From assembly GCA_945787805.1 (NCBI GenBank), contig CALZID010000002.1, forward strand, positions 149,146 to 213,145: a stretch of 64,000 nucleotides of DNA. The letters run 5' to 3'. Below, in pieces: positions 17,019-26,720 of the stretch. Below the pieces are notes generated by a model, which saw only the letters and a list, made by a program, of their open reading frames with translations, had not been told where the DNA came from and searched no databases. The stretch is from an uncultured Clostridia bacterium. Lineage in GTDB: Bacteria; Bacillota; Clostridia; Oscillospirales; Acutalibacteraceae. A program made the translations under genes and the position numbers. Each line of letters begins with the position of its first letter. Position 1 is the stretch's first letter.

Positions 17019-18257
17019 ATGAACATTTTAAAGGGCAAAAATGTAAACCTTGCAATAATGCTTTTTGTGGTTACTCTCTTTGAAGTGACTTGCCTTTTCA
17101 CCCTGTTTCAAAAGGCAGAAGAACAATATAAAATGAATATCATCATCACTATGGGCATTTATATTTTGGTGCAATACGCCTATTTCTTCGGCGCAAAAAT
17201 AATACTCAAGCGAAAAGGCTTTGAAGTGGAGCTAATTGCGTTTTTGCTCACAGCTATCGGACTTTCGGTTACATTAAGCGTTTATCCGAATCTTGCGGTG
17301 AAACAGCTCATTGCGGTTTTAATCGGTATTTGCGGTTTCATTTTTGTGGGCTGGCTCTTGCGTGATATAGACAGAATAATGTTTTTGAGAGTACCTATCG
17401 CAATTTGCGCTGTGGGGCTTTTGGCATTTACTTTGGTTTTTGCAAAGCTGACAAACGGCGCAAAAAACTGGATTTATATCGGCGGACTTTCAATTCAACC
17501 CTCCGAGCTTGTAAAAGTAGCATTTATAATCGTGGGTGCGGCTACCCTTGAAAGGCTGCAATCTAACCGAAGTCTTACAAAATTCATTGTTTTTGCTCTC
17601 GGCTGTGTGGGCTGTCTTTTCCTGATGTATGATTTCGGCACGGCTCTTATATTCTTTTTCACATTCATTGTAATTTCATTTATGCGTTCCGGCGATGTCA
17701 GAACAATTGCCCTTGTTTGCACGGGCGCATTTATGGGCGGACTGTTGGTGCTTATATTCAAGCCCTATGTTGCAAACAGATTTGCCGCCTACGGTCATGT
17801 GTGGGAAAATTTTGACACATCGGGTTTTCAACAGACAAGAACTATGATTTATTCTGCCGCCGGCGGACTTTTCGGTGTGGGGCTCGGCAACGGAAAGCTG
17901 CGGGGTGTTTATGCCGCAACCGAGGACCTTGTTTTCGGTGTGATTTGTGAAGAATTCGGTATGATTATGGCGGGTGCAATTCTGCTTTCTTATGTGGCGC
18001 TGCTCGTCTATTCAATCCGTCACTCAAAATATGCCCGCTCATCATTTTATGCAATTGTCGCCTGTGCCGCATCTGCGCTTATGCTGTTTCAAGCCTCCTT
18101 AAATGTGTTCGGCGTAAACGATATTTTGCCTTTAACGGGTGTAACGCTCCCCTTTATCAGCCGAGGCGGCTCAAGTATTATGTGTTGTTGGATGTTAATG
18201 GGACTCATAAAATCCGTTGACAGAAGCACTTACAAATTCGGGGGTGTTCGTCAATGA
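17019..18257 (+). CDS. FtsW/RodA/SpoVE-family peptidoglycan polymerase
   Basis: A 412-aa polytopic membrane protein (about 10-12 segments) of the SEDS family, which polymerises glycan strands from lipid II. Family signatures are visible: GAKNWIYIGGLSIQPSELVK near residue 150 and LPLTGVTLPFISRGGSSI near residue 370. It follows the FHA gene by 24 bases and overlaps the downstream PBP start by 4 bases (ATGA), as for dedicated SEDS-PBP pairs. The sequence does not show whether it serves division, elongation or sporulation. Confidence 0.92.
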   Translation: MNILKGKNVNLAIMLFVVTLFEVTCLFTLFQKAEEQYKMNIIITMGIYILVQYAYFFGAKIILKRKGFEVELIAFLLTAIGLSVTLSVYPNLAVKQLIAVLIGICGFIFVGWLLRDIDRIMFLRVPIAICAVGLLAFTLVFAKLTNGAKNWIYIGGLSIQPSELVKVAFIIVGAATLERLQSNRSLTKFIVFALGCVGCLFLMYDFGTALIFFFTFIVISFMRSGDVRTIALVCTGAFMGGLLVLIFKPYVANRFAAYGHVWENFDTSGFQQTRTMIYSAAGGLFGVGLGNGKLRGVYAATEDLVFGVICEEFGMIMAGAILLSYVALLVYSIRHSKYARSSFYAIVACAASALMLFQASLNVFGVNDILPLTGVTLPFISRGGSSIMCCWMLMGLIKSVDRSTYKFGGVRQ

Positions 18258-19657
18258 AATCAATTTCAAGAAGAGCGTTGAGTCTTTATGCGCTGATACT
18301 TTTATTTCTTGCAGGGAGCGCATTGCTCTATTTCAACCTTGTAACCAACGCAAACGACTGGGCCATGAACAGAGCAAACAAGCATTTATATTCTAACGGG
18401 GCGCTCTCAACTGCCGGCGATATTCTTGACGCCGACGGCAATGTGCTCGTCTCTACAAAAGACGGAAAGAGAGTTTACAGCAGCAGTAAAAATCTGAGAA
18501 TGGCGCTGCTTCATACTCTCGGTGACACCTCCGGCTATATAGCCAACGGAATTCAAACGGTATTCAAGGACGAATTGACGGGATATACCCTTTTAGACGG
18601 CGTTTATAATCTTAAACGGTACGGCAAGGGTAACGACATAACTCTCACGCTTAATTCAAAGGTCTGCGAAACCGCATATAAGGCTCTCGGCGAGAGAAAA
18701 GGTACGGTTGGAGTTATGAATTATAAAACCGGCGAGATTATCTGTATCGCCTCAACACCGACTTTTGATATAAATGACAAACCCAATGATATTGATACCG
18801 ATACAACGGGAAAATATGAAGGAATCTATATAAACAGATTTTTTTCGGGTGTTTATACCCCCGGCTCAACCTTTAAGGTGCTGACAGCCATCTGCGCCAT
18901 TGAGAATATCCCCGATATTTATGACAGAACTTTTGAATGCAAGGGCAAGGTTTCGGTCGGTGAGGGCTATGTGATTTGCAGCGGCACTCACGGTAAAATC
19001 GGGTTTGAAAAAGCACTCAACAAGTCTTGCAACTGCGCATTTGCCAAAATTGCAGAAGAGCTGGGCGCCGAAAAGCTTATGGCTACTGCCGAGAGAATAG
19101 GTTTTAATCAAAATATGGCGGATATCAGCGGAAAAATCCATTGCGCCAAGAGCAGAATTGATTTAACGCAGTCAAGCGCTCTCGATATCGGCTGGGCAGG
19201 CATAGGTCAATACACAACCCTTATAAATCCTTGTCACATGCTGACGGTTATGGCTGCAATTGCAAACGGCGGAACAGCCCCTACTCCGTATTTGATCAAT
19301 ACAATAACAAGCCCCAAGGGAAAAACTGTTTTCGCCGCAAAACAAAGCGTTATCGGCGAATACTTTACACCCGATGTTGCCGAAAAAACGGACGAAATGC
19401 TTCGTTCAAATGTCAAAAATCAATACGGCGACGGTTTCTTCCCCCAAATGAATTTTTGCGGAAAAACCGGCACTGCCGAAGTCAGCAACGATAAAAATAT
19501 TAAGCCAAACGCTTTGTTTGTGGGATATTCTCAGCTTGAAGAAATGCCTTTCGCTGTAATTGTTGTTGTTGAAGATACCACAACAAGCATAACAAGTGCG
19601 GTGCCGATTGCATCAAAGGTTATGAAAACCGTTAAAAGTGAATATGTAAACAAGTAA
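18254..19657 (+). CDS. Class B penicillin-binding protein (PbpA/FtsI-like transpeptidase)
   Basis: A 467-aa membrane-anchored transpeptidase that cross-links peptidoglycan. It has one N-terminal membrane helix, then a short dimerisation region with AGDILDADGNVL. The transpeptidase domain carries the three active-site motifs: STFK (Ser205-Lys208), SCN (Ser258) and KTG (404-406). It is shorter than typical FtsI or PBP2, matching the compact PbpA proteins encoded beside FtsW and FHA genes. Its 4-base overlap with the SEDS gene implies coupled translation. Confidence 0.93.
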   Translation: MKSISRRALSLYALILLFLAGSALLYFNLVTNANDWAMNRANKHLYSNGALSTAGDILDADGNVLVSTKDGKRVYSSSKNLRMALLHTLGDTSGYIANGIQTVFKDELTGYTLLDGVYNLKRYGKGNDITLTLNSKVCETAYKALGERKGTVGVMNYKTGEIICIASTPTFDINDKPNDIDTDTTGKYEGIYINRFFSGVYTPGSTFKVLTAICAIENIPDIYDRTFECKGKVSVGEGYVICSGTHGKIGFEKALNKSCNCAFAKIAEELGAEKLMATAERIGFNQNMADISGKIHCAKSRIDLTQSSALDIGWAGIGQYTTLINPCHMLTVMAAIANGGTAPTPYLINTITSPKGKTVFAAKQSVIGEYFTPDVAEKTDEMLRSNVKNQYGDGFFPQMNFCGKTGTAEVSNDKNIKPNALFVGYSQLEEMPFAVIVVVEDTTTSITSAVPIASKVMKTVKSEYVNK

Positions 19658-19685
19658 AGGCTACAAAAAGTAGCCTTTATTTTTA
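19656..19685 (+). terminator. Terminator of FHA-FtsW-PBP operon
   Basis: Stem AAAGGCTAC / GTAGCCTTT with loop AAAAA, then ATTTTTA. It overlaps the pbp stop codon. Confidence 0.88.
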
Positions 19686-19709
19686 TGCATTTTAAACAAT
19701 TTGTTTTTG

Positions 19710-19738
19710 TTGACTTTAAACGATTAAAGCGATATAAT
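19710..19738 (+). promoter_or_regulatory. Promoter of LRR surface protein
   Basis: TTGACT (19710-19715), 17-bp spacer, TATAAT (19733-19738). Confidence 0.75.
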
Positions 19739-19800
19739 GATACTGTGTATTCTTATATGCTGAAGTAGTATATAAAGATTTATAACAAAGGGTGATTTTA

Positions 19801-22800
19801 ATGAAGAAAATGAAATCATTATTGTCAATTGTATTAGCAATAATGATGGTTGTGGCGATGATTCCCTTTAACGGAATAACAGTCTTTGCCGCAGAACCGG
19901 GAGAGACTACCATTGAAATTGAATGGACTTATGTCGGTGACGAGAATCCAATTCAATATTATGATTCGGTAACCGGCGTCAGACTCGGTCAATTTGAAAT
20001 TTCTGATGCTAAGGTGAAGCTCAAACTTGAATTTGACGATACAAAGAATTTTGTTAGTGCAAATGCAATTTTGGAAACACCTATAACAATTGAAGGCTTT
20101 ACAGTTGACCCCGCTGTTACCAGAGTTGATTTGGTAATCCCCGAAACAGGCGGAACAATCGGCGCAATCAGTACGGCGGAATTCATTGACGGTCCGCTCA
20201 AAGACATTATCGGCGTTCCTTCGTTAATTCCCGTAAATGTTGATTTGGAAATTTGGTCCATTGCGGCAAACGCTTTTGCGGATATTGATGAACTTGTTTC
20301 TGTAAAGCTTCCAAGTGATTTAAGCTATATTGATAGTGAAAAGCTGCCTGAATATATGGGCAACTCCGCTTTTGAAAATTGTTCGTTGCTTGAAACCGTT
20401 GACCTCGGTGCACTTCCCTATGTGGGCAATTCGGCTTTTAAAGACTGTGTTTCGCTGGCAAATATAAACTGGAACAATGTCGGCTATATCGGTGCCGGTG
20501 CATTTGAAAACTGCGACAGCTTAAAAGAAGCAATTTTGCCGCAAAACATTATCGAAGTCGGCGCCGCTGCTTTTAAGGATTGCGACAAGCTTGAAAGAGC
20601 AGATGTCAATGCGCCTATAATCGGCGATTCTGTTTTTGAGGGATGCGTTCGCCTTGAAACAGTTGCGCTGGGCGACTCTTATCCCACAATTGTTGACGGA
20701 TTGGCACAACACTATGTGGGTAGCCGTGTTTTAGCAGACTGCACCTCTTTGAAAAACGTTACAATTCGTGAATATGTTAAGTCAATCGGTAACGAAGCGT
20801 TCAGCGGCTGTGAAAATCTTGAAACTTTTGCGCCTACAAGAAGAGTAATTTCTATCGGTGACAGAGTTTTTGCAAATTGTACTAAGCTTACCGAAGTAGA
20901 TTTCTATGATGAAGCAAGCACAATTGACGCGTTGGCTGTTATCGGTGAAAACACATTTGAAAATTGTGAAAGCTTAGTTCGTGTTGACTTAGGTAAAGAG
21001 TGTGTAAACATTCCTAACGGTACATTTTCTAACTGTATATCTCTCACAGAAGTTAAAATGAGCGAAAACACCTTGACCATTGGTGATAATGCTTTCTACG
21101 GTTGTTCGGCATTGCCCGATATTTACTTAAACGATAAAATTACCGATATTGGTGTTAGTGCTTTTGAAGGTTGTTCTTCATTACAATCAATCACATTACC
21201 TGCTGCCCTTTTAAGTATAAATGACAGAGCATTTTTCGGCTGCTCTTCAATAACCTCAATCGTAATTCCCGATAAAGTTAAATTTGTCGGCGTTTCAGCA
21301 TTTGAAAACTGTTCTTCGTTAACAGCAATTCAAATCGATAGTCCGCTTCTTACAACTTTAAGTGACAGAACTTTTGCCGGTTGTACTTCTCTCGAAGAAT
21401 TCATTGTACCCGACAGTATTTTCGCTATGGGTGACGGCATCTTTGCCGGTTGTACCTCTCTTAAAAAGGTTGATTTGAACAGCAATATCAAAACAGTTAA
21501 AAACACATGGTTTGAAGGCTGTGTTGAGCTGGAAGATGTTGACATGACAGATGTTCTTGTAATTGAAGACGGAGCATTTAAAGACTGTCCCAAAATGGCT
21601 GAAACAGTTATTATTCCGGATGAGCTGACAGACCTTTCAAAAGAAGCTCTGGCAGGACTTACAGATGCAGAAAATATCGTTATCGGTGCAACTGTTACAG
21701 AAATTCCCGCAAACGCATTCAAGGACTTTTCAAAACTGCAGAACATTGTAATCGGCCCGGATGTTACAACAATCGGAGCAAACGCATTCGCAGGTACTGC
21801 TATTGAAACTCTCATTATTCCTGACAATGTTACCACTCTTGACCCCGATGCTTTCAAGGGTATGGAATATGTTAAGACAATATATATCGGTGCGGGAATC
21901 AAAGAAATCCCGGCAGAAATGTTCAAGGGACTTTCAACTCTTGAAAATGTTATAATCGGTGAAAATGTTGAAACTATCGGTGCAAACGCATTCGATGGTA
22001 CGGCAATAACAACAATCGACATTCCTGATAGCGTAACAGATGTTGATGCAAACGCATTCAAGGGAATGGTGCTTGAAACAATTACATTCGGCGCAGGTGT
22101 AACAGAAATTGACGCCGGAATGTTTGCTGATATGACAACGGTTCAGAATGTAACACTCGGTGCAAACACAAGGGTAATCGGTGAAGGCGCATTCGCAGGT
22201 ACAGGAATTTCCGGCATTGTTCTTCCTGACAGTGTTGAAGAAATTAAAGATTTGGCATTTGCAAATACTTTGATTACAGAAGTTGTTCTCGGAAACGGTA
22301 CAAAAGAACTTGCAAAAACAGCGTTTGCAGGTTGTAACATTACAAAAATTGAATTTAACGGTAGTGATTTTACCGTTACAGATGAACTCTTTGCAAACAA
22401 TGATATTATCGAAGAAGTAATTTTCGGTAACGGAGTTTCGCTCGTCGGTGCATACGCATTTGACAACTGTGTAAATCTTAAAAAGATTACATTCAGCGAT
22501 GATACTTGGGGTATTGACTATAAGGCGTTCGGCGGATGCACATCTCTTACAGATATTACATTCGGTAACGGACTTATTGCTATTAACAACCATGCATTTG
22601 ACGGTTGTTCAGCATTGACAACGCTTGAACTTCCCGATTCACTTACGGCTATTCTTGACTATGCGTTCTATAATTGCTCAGGACTCACAGAAGTTGTAAT
22701 TCCGACTGAAACTATGTTTGTAGGAGTTTCGGCATTCGGTAACTGCGCAAATCTTCAAACAGTTACTTTTGACAGTTCACTTTGTAAAATCGAAGAATAT

Positions 22801-24168
22801 GCTTTTGCATATAACACAAAACTTACAAGTGTATCACTCGGCCGTGTGTATGGAATCGGCGCAAGTGCATTTGAAGGTTGTACTGCTCTTGCAGATATAG
22901 ATTTCGGTACAGAACTTGAAATAATTTACGAAAAAGCGTTCAAAAACTGTGACAGTCTTACAAAAGTTGAATTCCCAAGCACCCTTGTTGAGGTCCGTGA
23001 TTATGCTTTTGCAGAATGTGACAAATTGGCAGATTTAACAATCAACGACGGCTTAACAACCATCGGAGCTTATGCTTTCACAAATTGTAAAGCTCTCAAA
23101 GAAGCTGTTATTCCCGATTCGGTTACATCGGTCGGTAAATTTGCATTCAGCGGATGCAACGCTATTGCAACAGTTGAAATCGGTGCAGGCTTATCAGAAA
23201 TTCCGGAAGGCGCATTTAAAGATTGCTCAACGATTACAAGTCTTTCTCTTGGTACAGGAGTTAAGAAGATAGGTAAAAATGCATTCTGGAAAGCAACTTC
23301 ACTTAAAGAAGTCCTTATTCCCGCTCAGGTTGAAACAATTGAGTACGGCGCATTCTACGGTTGTTCTTCTCTTGAAAAAGCAACTGTACCCGCAACAGTT
23401 AAAACTATCGGTTCAGTAGCCTTTGACTATTGTGACGACCTTACAATTTACGGCGAAAAAGGTTCAGCAGCCGAAGCTTATGCAAAGGGTGAAAAAATCC
23501 CCTTCGTTGATGTGAACGGCGGCACACCCGACACACCCGACACACCTGACACACCCGATACTCCTGACACACCCGATACTCCTGATACACCTGTTCTCAA
23601 CGGTTGGATTCTTGACGGCGGTTATTGGTATTACTACAATAACGGTGTAAAGACAACTAATAAATGGGTTAAAGACTCAAAGGGCTGGTGCTATTTAGGC
23701 GCAGACGGCAGAATGGTAACCAACAAGTGGGTTATGGATTCAGTGGGCTGGTGCTATGTGGGTGCTAACGGCTATTGCGTAACAAACAAGTGGGTTGCAG
23801 ACAGCCATGGCTGGTGCTATTTGGGCGCAGACGGCAGAATGGTAACTAACAAGTGGGTTATGGATTCAGTGGGCTGGTGCTATGTCGGCGGCGACGGCTA
23901 TTGCGTAACAAACAAGTGGGTTGCAGACAGTAAGGGCTGGTGCTATTTAGGCGCAGACGGCAGAATGGTAACTAACAAATGGGTTAAAGACTCAAAGGGT
24001 TGGTGCTATGTAGGTGCTAACGGCTATTGCTTGACAAACACTTGGATTCAATACGGCGGCGACTGGTACTATGTGGACGCTAACGGCAATATGGTAACAG
24101 GTACAAAGACAATTGGCGGCAAAACACATAAATTTGATTCTAACGGTGTTTGGCTTGGCGAAGTTTAA
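19801..24168 (+). CDS. Giant BspA-type leucine-rich-repeat surface protein with cell-wall-binding repeats
   Basis: A 1455-aa secreted protein. The signal peptide (residues 1 to about 33, ending near VFAA) is followed by about 45 tandem BspA/LRR_5 repeats of roughly 20-25 residues, pattern IGxxAFxGCxxLxxVxLP, to about residue 1235. A PDT-rich linker (about 1241-1264) and nine choline/cell-wall-binding repeats of the NKWVxDSxGWCYxGAxGxxVT type complete it. ATG 19801 was chosen with AAAGG upstream; an in-frame GTG nine bases earlier overlaps that site. Such proteins bind host or polysaccharide ligands and sit noncovalently on the wall. Single gene with its own promoter and terminator. Confidence 0.92.
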   Translation: MKKMKSLLSIVLAIMMVVAMIPFNGITVFAAEPGETTIEIEWTYVGDENPIQYYDSVTGVRLGQFEISDAKVKLKLEFDDTKNFVSANAILETPITIEGFTVDPAVTRVDLVIPETGGTIGAISTAEFIDGPLKDIIGVPSLIPVNVDLEIWSIAANAFADIDELVSVKLPSDLSYIDSEKLPEYMGNSAFENCSLLETVDLGALPYVGNSAFKDCVSLANINWNNVGYIGAGAFENCDSLKEAILPQNIIEVGAAAFKDCDKLERADVNAPIIGDSVFEGCVRLETVALGDSYPTIVDGLAQHYVGSRVLADCTSLKNVTIREYVKSIGNEAFSGCENLETFAPTRRVISIGDRVFANCTKLTEVDFYDEASTIDALAVIGENTFENCESLVRVDLGKECVNIPNGTFSNCISLTEVKMSENTLTIGDNAFYGCSALPDIYLNDKITDIGVSAFEGCSSLQSITLPAALLSINDRAFFGCSSITSIVIPDKVKFVGVSAFENCSSLTAIQIDSPLLTTLSDRTFAGCTSLEEFIVPDSIFAMGDGIFAGCTSLKKVDLNSNIKTVKNTWFEGCVELEDVDMTDVLVIEDGAFKDCPKMAETVIIPDELTDLSKEALAGLTDAENIVIGATVTEIPANAFKDFSKLQNIVIGPDVTTIGANAFAGTAIETLIIPDNVTTLDPDAFKGMEYVKTIYIGAGIKEIPAEMFKGLSTLENVIIGENVETIGANAFDGTAITTIDIPDSVTDVDANAFKGMVLETITFGAGVTEIDAGMFADMTTVQNVTLGANTRVIGEGAFAGTGISGIVLPDSVEEIKDLAFANTLITEVVLGNGTKELAKTAFAGCNITKIEFNGSDFTVTDELFANNDIIEEVIFGNGVSLVGAYAFDNCVNLKKITFSDDTWGIDYKAFGGCTSLTDITFGNGLIAINNHAFDGCSALTTLELPDSLTAILDYAFYNCSGLTEVVIPTETMFVGVSAFGNCANLQTVTFDSSLCKIEEYAFAYNTKLTSVSLGRVYGIGASAFEGCTALADIDFGTELEIIYEKAFKNCDSLTKVEFPSTLVEVRDYAFAECDKLADLTINDGLTTIGAYAFTNCKALKEAVIPDSVTSVGKFAFSGCNAIATVEIGAGLSEIPEGAFKDCSTITSLSLGTGVKKIGKNAFWKATSLKEVLIPAQVETIEYGAFYGCSSLEKATVPATVKTIGSVAFDYCDDLTIYGEKGSAAEAYAKGEKIPFVDVNGGTPDTPDTPDTPDTPDTPDTPDTPVLNGWILDGGYWYYYNNGVKTTNKWVKDSKGWCYLGADGRMVTNKWVMDSVGWCYVGANGYCVTNKWVADSHGWCYLGADGRMVTNKWVMDSVGWCYVGGDGYCVTNKWVADSKGWCYLGADGRMVTNKWVKDSKGWCYVGANGYCLTNTWIQYGGDWYYVDANGNMVTGTKTIGGKTHKFDSNGVWLGEV

Positions 24169-24178
24169 ATAATAATAA

Positions 24179-24213
24179 AATCTGCTAAGGGTTTTGCTCT
24201 TGGCAGATTTTTT
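24179..24213 (+). terminator. Terminator of LRR protein gene
   Basis: Stem AATCTGCTAAG / CTTGGCAGATT (one T-G pair), then TTTTT. Confidence 0.9.
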
Positions 24214-24226
24214 ATGCTCTATAACA

Positions 24227-24255
24227 TTGTAATTTTCCGTAAAGTATGGTAAAAT
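24227..24255 (+). promoter_or_regulatory. Promoter of rpe
   Basis: TTGTAA (24227-24232), 17-bp spacer, TAAAAT (24250-24255). Confidence 0.55.
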
Positions 24256-24291
24256 AACTTGATAATATTTTGATTTTTACGGAGACTTGTT

Positions 24292-24969
24292 ATGATGAAA
24301 ATATCACCGTCAATTTTATCTTGTGATTACGGTAAAATTGCAGAAGAATTAAAAGATATGGAATCAGCGGGCGCCGATTATATGCATATTGATGTTATGG
24401 ACGGTCATTTTGTGCCGAACTTAACTCTCGGCGCACCTGTAATCAAATGTATCAGAAAAGCTACCGATGTGCCGTTCGATGTGCATTTGATGATTAGTGA
24501 ACCCTTAAAATACATTGACGATTTTTGCGATGCAGGTGCTGATATTATTACATTCCATACAGAATGTGACTCTCCTATCAATGAAACAATCGACAGAATT
24601 CTCTCCCGTGGGGTAAAAGCGTCTTTGACGGTTAAACCCGCTACCCCCGTGGAAGAAATTTTCCCATATTTAGACAAGCTCTCAATGGTGCTTATTATGA
24701 CCGTTGAGCCGGGCTTTGGCGGACAGAGCTTTATGGAAGATATGATGTCAAAGGTTTCTGCGTTGAGAAAAGAAATTACTGCTCGAAATCTCAACTGCGA
24801 AATCGAAGTTGACGGCGGCATAAACGAAAAAACAATCGCCGTTGCCGCAGGTGCGGGTGCGGATGTCTTTGTTTCGGGCAACGCTTTATTTTCAAGCGCA
24901 AACCGCAAAGAAGCAGTTGAAAGGTTTAAGCAAATTGCAGAAGAAAATTTTTGCAATGCAATTAAATAA
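24292..24969 (+). CDS. rpe: Ribulose-phosphate 3-epimerase
   Basis: Interconverts ribulose 5-phosphate and xylulose 5-phosphate in the pentose phosphate pathway. The 225-aa TIM barrel is of standard length. Motifs: SPSILSCDYGKI at the N-terminus, MHIDVMDGHFVPN, FDVHLMI, MTVEPGFGGQSF and EVDGGINEKT, including the metal-binding Asp and His residues. Two adjacent ATGs (24292 and 24295) both follow ACGGAG. The 3' end overlaps the convergent mecA gene by 8 bases. Confidence 0.96.
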   Translation: MMKISPSILSCDYGKIAEELKDMESAGADYMHIDVMDGHFVPNLTLGAPVIKCIRKATDVPFDVHLMISEPLKYIDDFCDAGADIITFHTECDSPINETIDRILSRGVKASLTVKPATPVEEIFPYLDKLSMVLIMTVEPGFGGQSFMEDMMSKVSALRKEITARNLNCEIEVDGGINEKTIAVAAGAGADVFVSGNALFSSANRKEAVERFKQIAEENFCNAIK

Positions 24970-25477
24970 CAACCTCCCCCAAAAGAACACCGTGTTCATA
25001 TAACATTTCCTTGGAAAAAGAGCTTGTTATACTTCCGAATTCTTTGAAAATCGGGTGCAGGTGTTTATGGCTTTGCGAAAGATACAAATAAAAATTATCG
25101 TTCATTTTAAACACTCGGCAGGGTGCTTTGTGCCCGTTTAGTCTTTGTGCAGATGAAATGCTGTCAAGTAATCCGTTGAGATTGTCGGTGTAAAAGAAAA
25201 TGTCGTTGCAGGGCTTTTTCACCTTATATCTGTGACTTTTTTCGGAAAAGGTGAAAATGAAAAAGCATCCTCCGTCGTTGGTGGGCAAGGCCTCAACAGT
25301 TATTTTATTATTGGGCTTCATTTTGTCACGAGATATTTCTTTCAGTATTTTTCTGACAGCGTTTTCGCAAAGCTCGTTATCAGAGTCAAGGGACTCGTAT
25401 GTAATGTGAAATTGCTTCATTTCTTCACAGGTCAATTCCACAAGCAAACAATTTTCGTTAAGTGTTTCGTAATTCAT
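24962..25477 (-). CDS. mecA: MecA-type adaptor protein
   Basis: A 171-aa acidic protein resembling adaptor protein MecA, which delivers substrates to ClpC. The N-terminal part (ITYESLDSDNELCENAVRKILKEI) and the C-terminal alternating strand pattern with PCRVFKMNDNFYLYLSQ match the MecA plan; the linker is short. SD AAGGGGG precedes ATG. Candidate promoter elements on the minus strand lie in the divergent 25478-25559 intergenic region. It is shorter than Bacillus MecA (about 218 aa), so substrate range may differ. The assignment is fairly secure from overall pattern. Confidence 0.75.
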   Translation of the reverse strand: MNYETLNENCLLVELTCEEMKQFHITYESLDSDNELCENAVRKILKEISRDKMKPNNKITVEALPTNDGGCFFIFTFSEKSHRYKVKKPCNDIFFYTDNLNGLLDSISSAQRLNGHKAPCRVFKMNDNFYLYLSQSHKHLHPIFKEFGSITSSFSKEMLYEHGVLLGEVVI

Positions 25478-25559
25478 AGAAATTACCCCCTTATTTTATA
25501 ATATTATAAGGACTTGCAGTGTGCAATAAATAAATATTGGAAAAAGCGAGGAAAAAGTT

Positions 25560-26720
25560 TTGACCAATCAGCAAATCAACCAAAAACCACAAGATTTTAC
25601 AGAAATGCGAAGAATAATGCAGGATTATGTAGTTATGCTTGCCGCACCTTTTGTTGTTGCGGTGTTAAGCCATGGCATAAAAGCTATAAATATTGTTGTT
25701 CTTTCAGTAATAGTTTGCATTGTTTGTCGAAGAATAGGCGAAAAAGCTTTAAAATGCGATTTCTCGTCAAGAGATTTTTCGAGCTTAATAATCGGCACAA
25801 CCTTTGCTTTGCTCTTGCCGTCAACTGCAACCTGGTGGATGGTTGCTTCGGGCTCAATATTTGCAGTTGTCGTTTGCGTTTTACCCTTCGGAAAAACCGG
25901 GAACTCGCCTTTTGTACCCGCAGCGGCGGCAGCGGCGTTTGTAACACTTTGCTGGCCGGAGAGAATGTTCTTATATTCCGATACCACTGCCATATCATTG
26001 AGCAAAATGCTCTCACAGGGCAATTCAATCGGCAGTAATGCAGTGGCGATTTTAGAGGTGCTGACAGGCGCATTGCCCTCCGCAATGGGTGTGGGATGCA
26101 CGCTTGCGCTTTTGGGTGCGCTTGTTTTCATTGCAATCCGCAGACCGAAAGATTCTGTTCCGGCATTTACATTTTTGCTTGCGGTAATCATTATGGCAAT
26201 CCTTTTCCCGAGAGTCAGCACGGGCAGATTTATTTCGGTTATTATGGAGTTTTGCGGCGGAGAAGCTCTTTTTGCGGCCGTTTTCTTTATGACATATCCG
26301 TCCGTTCTGCCGAAGCGCATGCTTTCACGGGCTCTTTGGGGCTTCGGCGGCGGCGTTGTCTGTATGCTTATGAGATATTTCGGCCCATTGGAAGAAACCA
26401 TGTGCTTTGCCGTTCTTATAGCTTGTGCGACAACAGATTTGGCAGACAGAATTCCCCTTGCAAAGTGGGAAAAAGCAAAAGAAGAAAACAACGAAGCGGC
26501 TGCGGTTGAATCTGTTGAAACAGTTGTCCCCGAAGAAGTTCTTAATGAAATTCCCGATATTGAAGAAAATGAAACGGCAGAAGAAGAAAATACCGTTGAA
26601 GAGCTTTCGCAAGAAGTGATAACCGGGGAAACCGAAAGTCTTCACGATGTTATTGAAGAAGAGAATACTGTTACTGAAACAGAGGCGCCTTTTATTACCG
26701 GAGGTGACAGTGATGAGTAA
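25560..26720 (+). CDS. RnfD/NqrB-family membrane protein, flavin-site degenerate
   Basis: A 386-aa protein with about nine membrane segments (residues 20-300) of the RnfD/NqrB family; TTG start with GAGGAA. In Rnf complexes this subunit carries an FMN covalently bound to the Thr of an S/TGAT motif before the (L/I)xGxxPGSxGE stretch. Here the corresponding region reads NSIGSNAVAILEVLTGALPSAMG, so the Thr is replaced (GSN) and the GE element is lost. A highly acidic tail of about 80 residues follows (residues about 305-386, Glu-rich), absent from ordinary RnfD. It overlaps the rnfE-like gene by 8 bases. Redox function is doubtful; it could be a transporter-like or scaffold derivative. Confidence 0.8.
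   Translation: MTNQQINQKPQDFTEMRRIMQDYVVMLAAPFVVAVLSHGIKAINIVVLSVIVCIVCRRIGEKALKCDFSSRDFSSLIIGTTFALLLPSTATWWMVASGSIFAVVVCVLPFGKTGNSPFVPAAAAAAFVTLCWPERMFLYSDTTAISLSKMLSQGNSIGSNAVAILEVLTGALPSAMGVGCTLALLGALVFIAIRRPKDSVPAFTFLLAVIIMAILFPRVSTGRFISVIMEFCGGEALFAAVFFMTYPSVLPKRMLSRALWGFGGGVVCMLMRYFGPLEETMCFAVLIACATTDLADRIPLAKWEKAKEENNEAAAVESVETVVPEEVLNEIPDIEENETAEEENTVEELSQEVITGETESLHDVIEEENTVTETEAPFITGGDSDE

Noticed and set aside
23521-23600. PDT-coding tandem repeat as a CRISPR array or mobile-element repeat
   Set aside because: It is an in-frame Pro-Asp-Thr linker of the LRR protein; there are no spacers. No CRISPR array, cas gene, transposase or integrase was recognised anywhere in the window.
25514-26509. 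Long frames antisense to or overlapping the RnfD-like gene
   Set aside because: They mirror the coding pattern of the RnfD-like gene and lack recognisable motifs or SD sites.
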